Shown here: piece by piece, positions 22,369 through 29,337 of the stretch
How positions within the stretch are numbered: the stretch's first letter is position 1
Layout: the number at the start of each line of letters is the position of its first letter
Assembly: GCA_003132405.1 (NCBI GenBank)
Contig: PKXQ01000089.1
Coordinates: 1-33,102 of the forward strand
Reading direction: 5' to 3'
Source: Acidobacteriaceae bacterium
GTDB lineage: Bacteria > Acidobacteriota > Terriglobia > Terriglobales > Acidobacteriaceae
DNA: 33,102 bases
The notes under the pieces: generated by a model
What the model saw: only the letters and a program-made list of their open reading frames with translations
Told to the model about the DNA's origin: nothing
The model's database searches: none
Position numbers and translations under genes: made by a program

Positions 22369-24918
22369 TCAGCGCCGTTTTTTCCCCGACGCCTTCGCCT
22401 CCTCCTCCAGCACCGCAAACTGAATCTTCTTCTCCACCGGATCGATCCGATCCACCAATACCCGCACCCGATCGCCCAGCCCGTAAACCTTGCGTGAACG
22501 CTGCCCAATAATCTGGCGCGTGTCTTCGTGATACGTATACCGATCATCGCTAAGCGTATTGAGCGGCACCAGGCCTTCGACGAAAAGATCGGTCAGCTCC
22601 ACGAAGAATCCAAATTTGGTCACGCTAATGATGAGGCCGTCGAAATCCTCTCCAATCCGCCGCTCCATGAATTTAACTTTCTTCCATTCCATCAATCCGC
22701 GCTCCGCTTCATCGGCGCGCCGTTCGGATTGGCTCGACTCGTCGGCAATGTTGTGCAATTCCTCAATCGTGATCGGACCACCCAAAGGTTGGATCGCCTC
22801 CTGATGCGCATCCCGATCGCGACGCTTCGACCAGGGAGTAGCGCCGGCGTCCCGCCGCCCCGAATCTAAACGCGGCGATTGTGCATTTTCAGCCGCTGAA
22901 ACGCCGCCGCCACGCTCCGAGGCTCCGACCGGAATCTCGCCATCCTTATACTCCGCCGACTCCCGCAGCACATCTTTCAAAATGCGGTGCACAATCAGAT
23001 CGGGATACCGCCGAATCGGCGAAGTGAAATGCGTATAAGTAGTAGCCGCCAAAGCAAAGTGTCCGCGATTTTCTTCCGAGTAGCGCGCCTGCTTCAGCGA
23101 GCGGAGCATCAGAAAGCTCAATATCCTTTCTTCCGGCTTGCCCGCAATCTTCTCCGTGAGCTTCTGATACATCCGCGGAGTAATGTGCACTTCCTTCGGC
23201 ACTTCAATCTCACGCACCCGCTTGCCCGTTCCGCGAGCGTCGCGCCGGTCGGCCTTCAGTTGCATCCGCTGAATCGGCAGCGCGCCCACTCCCAGCGAAT
23301 ATCCGAAAGTGGCGGCGATCACCTCGAAGTCGTAAACCCGCTTGGCGTCCGGCTTTTCGTGGATGCGATAGAGAGAGGCGATGCGCTTATTCTCAAGATA
23401 ATGCGCGACGCATTCATTCGCCGAGAGCATGAATTCTTCAATCAGCCGGTGCGCGATATTGCGCTCCGAGCGCGTGATGCTCTTCATCACCCCGAATTCG
23501 TCAAATTCAATCACCGCTTCGGGCAGATCGAAATCGATCGATCCGCGGCGCTTGCGCTTGCGATTCAAAATCAACGCCAGATCGCGCATACGCTCGAAGT
23601 GCTCGACCTGACTGGCGTATTCGCGCCGCGCCTCAGCGTCCCCTTCGATCACCGCATTCACCGCCGTATAAGTCATCCGCGCCGCCGACCGAATCACGCC
23701 CTCATTAATCTCATAGCCCACAATTTCGCCCTGATGATCAATTTCCATAGTGCAAGAAAGCACCAGGCGATCCACGTTCGGACGCAAGCTGCAAATATCG
23801 GTCGAAAGCTCAAGCGGCAGCATCGGAACGGCCCGATCAGGGAAATAAACGCTAGTGCCGCGCAGCCGCGCCTCCTGATCGAGCGGAGAATGCGGAGTCA
23901 CATATTGCGCCACATCCGCAATATGCACCTGCAATTCGTAATTGCCGTTCTCAAGCAGCCGGACGTGCACAGCATCATCGAAATCTCGCGCCGTTTCCCC
24001 GTCGATCGTAACGATAGGAAGCTCGCGATAATCGCGGCGGCGCCGTAGAGCCTCGCCCGGAATAACATTCTCAATCGCCTGCGCCTCTTCGATCACCTCG
24101 GGCGGAAATCGATGCGGCAGGTGGAACTTGCGAATCATGATCTCGACATCAACTCCGAAATCATCTTCCTCGCCAAGAATCTCAATCACGCGTCCGCGCG
24201 CATTCTGCGTAGCGCTAGGCCAATCGGTGACCTCCACATCGACGACAACGCCGTCAAGATCCTGCCAGTCGGCATGCACCGCAGCCTCTTCGCCAATTAC
24301 GCGATGCTGAGCTTTTGCTTTTCCTGCTTTTTCTGATTTTCCTTTCTCCGCGCCCTCCGCGGTTAAAGATTCAGGCTTTTCCATCCCCGGCGGAATCACA
24401 ATCTCCTGCGTCACTTTTTCATCAATTGGTTTGACGTAGTTGTTGTGCCGCCCATAGTGAAAGATTCCAACCACCGTCGGATGCGCGCGCGAAAGCGACC
24501 GTATGATGCGCCCCTCGGCGCGCCCGTCCGTGCGCACAGCGGAAACTTCAACCAGCACGCGGTCGCCGTGCATCGACGATCCAATAGCATGTGGAGGAAT
24601 GAAAACATCTCCCGCCAGCCGCGCCTTCAAATTTTCGTCAAGCGAAGTCGCTTCAGGAATTACGAAGCCGTAGCCGTCGCGATGCATGGTCAGCCGCCCG
24701 ACCAGCATGTTGCGTCCCTTGGCCGCCTGCGGAATCGCGTAGAGATCGGAATCAACCGCCAGCAATTCGCCCTTGCCGACCAGCGCGTGCAGGCGATCGG
24801 TCAATTCGCGCCGAGCTTCGCCCTTCACGCCAAGCTCGCGTAAAAGCTGTTTATGGCTAGCCGTCTTCTTAGGCTGGCGCGCAATGTGGCGAAGGATGGC
24901 GGAATCAGACAGCATCAA
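22369..24918 (-). CDS. rnr: Ribonuclease R
   Basis: RNase R is a 3'-to-5' exoribonuclease that degrades structured RNA and takes part in rRNA quality control and trans-translation. The 849-residue protein has an N-terminal winged-helix segment, cold-shock domains (MHRDGYGFVIPEA and following), the RNB catalytic domain with TARDFDDAVHV and IADVAQYV, and THFTSPIRRYPDLIVHRIL. A C-terminal S1 domain (DGLIISVTKFGFFVELTDLF) and a short basic tail follow. Two stretches look inserted: about residues 183-205, reading ESLTAEGAEKGKSEKAGKAK, and about 658-711, a Gly/Arg-rich segment between KDVLRES and GPITIEELHNIAD. Both keep the frame and look like translated repeats. Confidence 0.95.
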   Translation of the reverse strand: MMLSDSAILRHIARQPKKTASHKQLLRELGVKGEARRELTDRLHALVGKGELLAVDSDLYAIPQAAKGRNMLVGRLTMHRDGYGFVIPEATSLDENLKARLAGDVFIPPHAIGSSMHGDRVLVEVSAVRTDGRAEGRIIRSLSRAHPTVVGIFHYGRHNNYVKPIDEKVTQEIVIPPGMEKPESLTAEGAEKGKSEKAGKAKAQHRVIGEEAAVHADWQDLDGVVVDVEVTDWPSATQNARGRVIEILGEEDDFGVDVEIMIRKFHLPHRFPPEVIEEAQAIENVIPGEALRRRRDYRELPIVTIDGETARDFDDAVHVRLLENGNYELQVHIADVAQYVTPHSPLDQEARLRGTSVYFPDRAVPMLPLELSTDICSLRPNVDRLVLSCTMEIDHQGEIVGYEINEGVIRSAARMTYTAVNAVIEGDAEARREYASQVEHFERMRDLALILNRKRKRRGSIDFDLPEAVIEFDEFGVMKSITRSERNIAHRLIEEFMLSANECVAHYLENKRIASLYRIHEKPDAKRVYDFEVIAATFGYSLGVGALPIQRMQLKADRRDARGTGKRVREIEVPKEVHITPRMYQKLTEKIAGKPEERILSFLMLRSLKQARYSEENRGHFALAATTYTHFTSPIRRYPDLIVHRILKDVLRESAEYKDGEIPVGASERGGGVSAAENAQSPRLDSGRRDAGATPWSKRRDRDAHQEAIQPLGGPITIEELHNIADESSQSERRADEAERGLMEWKKVKFMERRIGEDFDGLIISVTKFGFFVELTDLFVEGLVPLNTLSDDRYTYHEDTRQIIGQRSRKVYGLGDRVRVLVDRIDPVEKKIQFAVLEEEAKASGKKRR
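22785..22945. repeat. Repeat-like in-frame insertion near the end of the RNB domain of rnr
   Basis: About 160 bp encode a Gly/Arg/Ser-rich segment (GASERGGGVSAAENAQSP, then SGRRDAGATPWSKRRD) between two conserved RNase R blocks that are normally close. The DNA contains gtagcgccggcgtcccgccg, which resembles a GC-rich repeat I recall from other acidobacterial genes, where it also translates as 'RRDAGAT'. Boundaries are approximate. Confidence 0.5.
24325..24366. repeat. In-frame 'accgcggagggcgcggag' repeat in the cold-shock region of rnr
   Basis: On the coding strand this reads accgcggagggcgcggag followed by aaaggaaaatcag. That is the GC-rich version of the widespread 'accgcagaggacgcagag' intergenic repeat and translates as LTAEGAEKGKS. 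It occupies a Lys/Glu-rich loop at about residues 185-198 of RNase R. Confidence 0.55.
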
Positions 24919-24925
24919 GAAGGTC

Positions 24926-24994
24926 GCAGGTGACGGGTCTTAGGTGTCAGGAAAAACTCAATGCACTTTCTGTCACCTGTCACCTGACACCTGC
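24926..24994. repeat. Imperfect inverted repeat between the DinB gene and rnr
   Basis: The left arm gcaggtgacgggtcttaggt (24926-24945, continuing to 24950) and the right arm 24970-24994 (ctgtcacctgtcacctg, then acacctgc) match at 19 of 25 positions. The right arm runs into the DinB gene and supplies its last codons (QVSGDR) and its stop. Confidence 0.7.
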
Positions 24995-25536
24995 TTGAAA
25001 TATTTTTCTTCCAAAATTCCCCGATGATGCAGCTCATGCCCCGCGATAATGTAAGCCAATGCGCGCACCGTCACGTTATTCTTATTAGCCACACCGCGCC
25101 GAGTCCATGCGGCCTCATCCAGATTGCGAAACAGAGAAATCGTGGCACGCCGCACAGCGATATAGTCCTCAATCAAATCGGCCACCGCGAGCCCCGCGAA
25201 CGGCCCGTTGCGGACGTAGTCGTCCTGCTCATAGCCTTCGATCGGAGTCGCGTCTCCCCGCGCAATGCGCAGGGCACGGTAGCTCATGATGCGCTCGGTG
25301 TCGTTAATGTGGCCGAGAACCTCTTTCACGCTCCACTTCTCCGGCGCATAGCGCAGATCGCCATCCGCCTCCGCGCGCCCCGAAAGCAGCAGAAGCATTT
25401 GCCGGCGCTGGTCTTCGAGGTTCGCCAGCACTTCATCGCCTGTAACCAGCGAAATGTAGCGTTCGTAGTAGGGAGCGTATTCTCCCAGCTGAGGCCGTAG
25501 AGACGTCGCGGTCGAAGGCGTATCAGTTGGAGTCAT
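24973..25536 (-). CDS. DinB-superfamily four-helix protein
   Basis: The 187-residue protein has the DinB/YfiT fold, a four-helix bundle with a three-histidine metal site, often a metal-dependent thiol S-transferase. The likely ligands are the His in KEVLGHINDTER near residue 76 and two in AGHELHHRGIL near 166-170. RYAPEKWSVKEVLGHI is the typical first motif. The last six residues and the TGA stop are encoded by an arm of the inverted repeat at 24926-24994, so the original C-terminus may have been replaced. It precedes bactofilin on the opposite strand and follows rnr in the minus direction. The substrate is unknown. Confidence 0.88.
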   Translation of the reverse strand: MTPTDTPSTATSLRPQLGEYAPYYERYISLVTGDEVLANLEDQRRQMLLLLSGRAEADGDLRYAPEKWSVKEVLGHINDTERIMSYRALRIARGDATPIEGYEQDDYVRNGPFAGLAVADLIEDYIAVRRATISLFRNLDEAAWTRRGVANKNNVTVRALAYIIAGHELHHRGILEEKYFKQVSGDR

Positions 25537-25828
25537 AGAATTCCTCGTTTCCGCGTCAGGGCAGGGCCGCGAGGGGCTGAGCCTGACAGCACCATACTAT
25601 CGCGATAAAAGAATTACCGCAGGATGGGCAGGGCTTACACAGCCGCCGACCCGGACGAAAGGATAGGACCCGCGGGTCTCCCCCCGGAGTACTACGAAAA
25701 GTAATAAGAAAAGCTTGATTTCCACAACAAGAGACGTTTACTGCGGAGTACAATTCAATTTGGCCACCGAAATGCGGCGGTTGTTTAGCGTCCCCTAATA
25801 ATTACACGACGAAAGGATTTCGACCACA
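25537..25828. other. Divergent intergenic region with a 12-bp palindrome
   Basis: The gap of about 290 bp lies between the divergent DinB and bactofilin genes. It contains the perfect palindrome GACCCGCGGGTC (25667-25678), followed by a C-run and ggagtactacgaaaag. I recognise no promoter with confidence and no known riboswitch. The palindrome could be a regulator site for either gene. Confidence 0.4.
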
Positions 25829-26383
25829 ATGTGGAAGCCCACGAATCAACCTGCGACACCTGGCCGCCCGGCTGAGCCGGAACGTCCGACCTCTGCGGCA
25901 ACGACGACGCCAATCAGTACGCCCACGAGCGAACCCGCTCCCGTGCCCCGTCCGGTTGCGACCACCACTTCGGACCAAGCCACAATCGGCAAGTCGCTGG
26001 TGATCAAAGGTGAAGTAACCGGCTCCGAATCTCTCTACATCGATGGCCGGGTCGAGGGTTCGATCAACCTCTCGGGTAATCGCGTGACCATTGGTCGCAA
26101 TGGAGTGGTCGCAGCGAACATCAATGCTCGCGAAATCGTGGTGCTCGGCAAGGTCCGCGGCAACCTGACGGCGAGCGACCGCGTGGACATCCGCAGTGAC
26201 GGATCCCTAACCGGCGACGTGGTAGCTGCCCGCATCTCCATCGAAGACGGCGCCTTCTTCAAGGGCGGCATCGACATCCGCAAAGCCGGATCTGCTGGAG
26301 CCAAAGCCGACTCGCGCCCGGAAGAAGTCACGAAGAGTGTCTCGAATGCGACGCCGGAACCAGCGATCGCTGCGCGAGCGTAA
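25829..26383 (+). CDS. Bactofilin
   Basis: Bactofilins are cytoskeletal proteins that polymerise without nucleotides and often recruit peptidoglycan enzymes. The 184-residue protein has a Pro/Thr-rich disordered start (about 1-45), then the central right-handed beta-helix of the DUF583 family at about 47-150. Repeating units include SLVIKGEVTGSESLYIDGRVEG, NRVTIGRNGVVAANINAREIVV and SDRVDIRSDGSLTGDV. A short charged tail follows. There is no transmembrane segment. GAAAGGA lies before the ATG. It is convergent with murJ and not in an operon with a peptidase, though murJ concerns the same wall process. Confidence 0.93.
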   Translation: MWKPTNQPATPGRPAEPERPTSAATTTPISTPTSEPAPVPRPVATTTSDQATIGKSLVIKGEVTGSESLYIDGRVEGSINLSGNRVTIGRNGVVAANINAREIVVLGKVRGNLTASDRVDIRSDGSLTGDVVAARISIEDGAFFKGGIDIRKAGSAGAKADSRPEEVTKSVSNATPEPAIAARA

Positions 26384-26434
26384 CCGCGCGGGTTCGTCCT
26401 TCGCTGTTCGCGTCAACGCAACTGCAGGATACAG

Positions 26435-26463
26435 ACGGGCTCTCGTGGCCCGTTTTCTTTTTT
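26435..26463 (+). terminator. Intrinsic terminator after bactofilin
   Basis: The stem acgggc (26435-26440) / gcccgt (26448-26453) with a 7-nt loop is followed by ttttcttttttt to 26463. It lies about 50 bases past the bactofilin stop. Confidence 0.85.
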
Positions 26464-26543
26464 AGCATCAATTCCCAGCAGAGAAATCCGAATAGCAAAC
26501 AGCGATTCCGCGAGCGGCAAATAGCGAACGACGACCAGCGCTC

Positions 26544-28163
26544 TCACGGTTCCTTTCCCGTAGCCATCGTCTCCGCAGCCTGACTTCCAGCCACTCCGGC
26601 TAAAGTCGTCGCTTTCCTTCCACGCAAATCTCCCGGCAACTCCGAACGCAGCACCCACAATCCCGCTGCTACCGCGGCCGCCCACGTCAACGAGCCCAGC
26701 GCGAGCGCGAAAATATCGCCGCGACGGCTGCCATTGAGCGCCACCGTGCGCATCACTTCATAACTCAATCCGCCAGACACCGCGCCCACCAGCGTCGCCT
26801 TGCCTAATTCCTTCCACTTCAACCCGCCAAACGAAACCATACCGCGAATGTGCAGCAGGGACGCAATTGCCAGAGCATTAGCAGCGATGCCAAGATCGGA
26901 CGCAATCGCCAATCCCGTAACCGACAGCTCGCGAAACAGCAGCGAATAAATCGGCAGCGACGCCAGCGTAATCAAACTCGTCGCAATCATCGGAGTCAGC
27001 GTGTTGCCCGAAGCATAAAACGCCCTCGCATAAAGCGCCTGGCAAGACCACAAAGCCAGCGACAGCGAAAACCAGAAAAAGTAGACAGCCGTCGCTGTCG
27101 AATCGGCAAAAGTAAAATGCCCGCGCCGATATACAAGATCGATCAGCGGAAGCGCAATCGCCATCATCCATCCCGTCATCAGCAGCGAAGCAGCTGTAAT
27201 CCGATACACCGACGCATTCACCGTGGCGGAAAATTCCTCAAACTTTTTCTCGCTGAACAGTCGCGAAAAGAACGGCAGCGACGCCTGCCCCGTAGCCTGC
27301 CCAAGAATCGCAATAGGAACAGCAAAGAGCCGCTTGGCATAATTCAGCCGCGCAATGTCGCCAATCCCGCTCGAGGCAAAATAGCGCAAAATCCAATCGT
27401 CGGCCGTGACCAGCGAAACGCCCAGCATCAGCGGGATCGACATCCGCACCCACTCGCGAAAGGCAGGATTCTTGTGATCGAACGATGGCCGATACCCCGT
27501 GCCGATCTTCGCCGCTCCAATCGCGTTAATCAGAAACGGCCCGGCGATGCTGCCAGCGAGCGCTCCGAAAGCCAGCGAGGAGATCCCCATCTGCCGTCCG
27601 GCAACTACTCCGCCAGCGATGATAAACACGTTGTAGATCAGTGGACCAAGCGCCGGAAACAAAAACAACCGATGCGACAGCAAAACCGCCGAAACCACTC
27701 CGCCAACATAAAAGAAGATCTGCGCCGGCAGCAGAATGCGCGTGAGATGAACGCACAATGCCATCTGCTCGGCCGTAAAACCATGGAACATCCAGCCAGC
27801 GAATTGCGGCGTGAAGATTTCAGCCAGCACGGTTCCGACGATGAGCACCGAGGTCATCACCGTGATGATGATCGAAAAGGTTTTCTGCGCATCCTGCTCG
27901 CGCTTCTCCGCCAGAAACCGCGTATAGATCGAAATGAATGTAATCGAAGCCGTTCCGCCAGCGACGATGTAGTTGAGCCAATCCGGCAAAGTAAATGCCG
28001 CGACATACGCGTCCGTCTGCTGCCCCGCGCCAAAAGCGTAGGCAATGTAGGCCTCGCGAATGTATCCGATCACGCGCGAGAGCGTGATCGCCGCCATCAG
28101 CAGCAGCGTCGCCGACCCCGCCGAGTGCTGGTGCGATGGACGAACGAAGCGAAGCAAGCGCAT
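26544..28163 (-). CDS. murJ: Lipid II flippase MurJ
   Basis: MurJ moves the peptidoglycan precursor lipid II across the inner membrane. The 539-residue protein is strongly hydrophobic, with about fourteen predicted helices. It opens with SATLLLMAAITLSRVIGYIREAYIAYAFGAG and continues DAYVAAFTLPDWLNYIVAGGTASITFISIYT, both characteristic of the MurJ/MviN family within the MOP exporter superfamily. QATGQASLPFFSRLF and LYARAFYASGNTLTPM follow in the second half. Length is normal. The C-terminus has a hydrophilic 30-residue tail. It is convergent with bactofilin and divergent from the Trm112-like gene. Confidence 0.94.
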   Translation of the reverse strand: MRLLRFVRPSHQHSAGSATLLLMAAITLSRVIGYIREAYIAYAFGAGQQTDAYVAAFTLPDWLNYIVAGGTASITFISIYTRFLAEKREQDAQKTFSIIITVMTSVLIVGTVLAEIFTPQFAGWMFHGFTAEQMALCVHLTRILLPAQIFFYVGGVVSAVLLSHRLFLFPALGPLIYNVFIIAGGVVAGRQMGISSLAFGALAGSIAGPFLINAIGAAKIGTGYRPSFDHKNPAFREWVRMSIPLMLGVSLVTADDWILRYFASSGIGDIARLNYAKRLFAVPIAILGQATGQASLPFFSRLFSEKKFEEFSATVNASVYRITAASLLMTGWMMAIALPLIDLVYRRGHFTFADSTATAVYFFWFSLSLALWSCQALYARAFYASGNTLTPMIATSLITLASLPIYSLLFRELSVTGLAIASDLGIAANALAIASLLHIRGMVSFGGLKWKELGKATLVGAVSGGLSYEVMRTVALNGSRRGDIFALALGSLTWAAAVAAGLWVLRSELPGDLRGRKATTLAGVAGSQAAETMATGKEP

Positions 28164-28372
28164 CCTTTGCAGATTAACGCATCCAGCGGCTGGTGAGACG
28201 GTGGATCATAGCAAGAATCGCGAATGACACTGACATCCTACAGAGGGCTCTCGAGGAAGGGCTATGTCGAAGCGATGCCGATTCGTTGATGAGACGAATT
28301 ATCGTTCGTGGCCGTGGTGGTGATCGATTTCGCAGCCTGACTCCTATGCCCTCGCGCTACAATGTAGCTGCC

Positions 28373-28543
28373 ATGATCGCTCAAGATCTGCTCGACATAT
28401 TGGTTTGCCCGGTCTGTAAGAAGCCGGTTGCGCTCAGCGCGGCGGGGGACAGTCTGAAGTGTGGCGAGTGCCGCCGCGTTTATCCGATTCAGGATGACAT
28501 CCCAATCATGCTGGTGGATGCCGCCAAAATTGACGCCGCCTGA
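28373..28543 (+). CDS. Trm112-family zinc protein (YcaR-like)
   Basis: This is a 56-residue protein with the Trm112 fold. MIAQDLLDILVCPVCKKPV is followed by LKCGECRRVYPIQDDIPIML. C12, C15, C30 and C33 form a zinc site. In eukaryotes and archaea, Trm112 activates methyltransferases; bacterial members are small stand-alone proteins without an established partner. I chose the ATG at 28373 because it matches the family start; the frame extends 60 codons further upstream with no similarity and a poor start context. It is divergent from murJ. Confidence 0.9.
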   Translation: MIAQDLLDILVCPVCKKPVALSAAGDSLKCGECRRVYPIQDDIPIMLVDAAKIDAA

Positions 28544-28844
28544 AAACCATCCCGCCCGTCGCGTTGGCGGCGCGGTCGCCCGGCGAGAGGCGCGAAAAAA
28601 CGACAAGTTGTGTTTCCGCCCACTACGGAACGACATTTAGTGTCAATCCTGTGACGCGTACCCGCCTTACTGTATAGGCTCCCTGGCAGTCACAATCCCC
28701 GCAACCTTTTGTAAAAACTTGGGTTCTAAGTGGGTGAGGGGACGGACACCCCGTACCTCAGGGTGTACTAAAGTTACGGCACTCGGATTGCATGTATTCA
28801 AAGCGGTTGCCGATGAGTCTAACTAAGCGGCAGGAGGTCGACAG
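28544..28844. other. Gene-free stretch of 300 bp upstream of a small orphan
   Basis: No gene is seen. A 6-bp stem ACACCC (28746-28751) / GGGTGT (28761-28766) lies about 80 bases before the next start codon, inside a G-rich tract. It has no T-run. I do not recognise a riboswitch class. The stretch also contains the end of the Trm112-like transcript, without a clear terminator. Confidence 0.4.
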
Positions 28845-29087
28845 GTGAGAATGGCTAGCAAAGAGAGATTTACGGTGACCGAGCTATGCGCCTTGCGAAA
28901 CGACCTGATTCAGGGCGGAATGGTTGACTCCCGGGAAGCAGCGGAACTGCTGCAGGTTTTTCTGGCCGGCCGTGGCTACGGAGTTTCGCAGACGGCTGCG
29001 ATCGATGCCGCTGGGCGGGTCGAAATGGCCGGCTGCTCGCTGCCGGTTTTGGAGCGCGAGCTCGAAGGCCTTGCGCTGGTAATGTAA
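28845..29087 (+). CDS. Hypothetical small protein
   Basis: I do not recognise this 80-residue protein. It looks like a compact helical domain: KERFTVTELCALRNDLIQGG, then REAAELLQVFLAGRGYGVS, then a C-terminal helix CSLPVLERELEGLALVM. It has two cysteines, no signal peptide and no membrane segment. I start at GTG 28845 because GGAGG lies seven bases upstream. The ATG at 28851 would leave the same site thirteen bases away. It is followed by a good hairpin at 29190 and preceded by 300 bp of non-coding DNA, so it is probably a single-gene transcript. Confidence 0.65.
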   Translation: MRMASKERFTVTELCALRNDLIQGGMVDSREAAELLQVFLAGRGYGVSQTAAIDAAGRVEMAGCSLPVLERELEGLALVM

Positions 29088-29189
29088 GTTGCACGAGCGA
29101 TTGAATTCTGGCGCCAGATGAAGTTTCGCGCCCACAATTTTGAAGGGGAACTGATCTAGCTCAACTCAGCAATTGACAGTTTCTTTACG

Positions 29190-29224
29190 AGCGCTGGACA
29201 TAACCGTCCGGCGCTTCGTGTTTT
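29190..29224 (+). terminator. Probable intrinsic terminator after the small orphan gene
   Basis: The 10-bp stem agcgctggac (29190-29199) / gtccggcgct (29206-29215) has one G-U pair and a six-base loop. It is followed by tcgtgtttt, a weak T-rich tail, about 100 bases past the stop codon. Confidence 0.6.
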
Positions 29225-29337
29225 GCAGCGCAGGGACATAAAGCACTTCCAAATGCTGATCTCATTTCTTTTCCGGCAGTCTTTTAGCCTGCCGAGTTCG
29301 CGAGCAACCGGGCCACGCTGATCGGCCTCCAAGTCCT

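Noticed and set aside
22987..24048. 353-codon open frame opposite rnr
   Set aside because: Antisense shadow of RNase R with Arg/His-rich composition; no ribosome site.
25600..25760. Possible riboswitch before bactofilin
   Set aside because: I looked for c-di-GMP, TPP, cobalamin and SAM signatures and could not match any core motif.
26850..28196. 448-codon open frame opposite murJ
   Set aside because: It is the antisense shadow of a clear MurJ gene; the translation is dominated by Arg/Gln with no hydrophobic core and no family resemblance.
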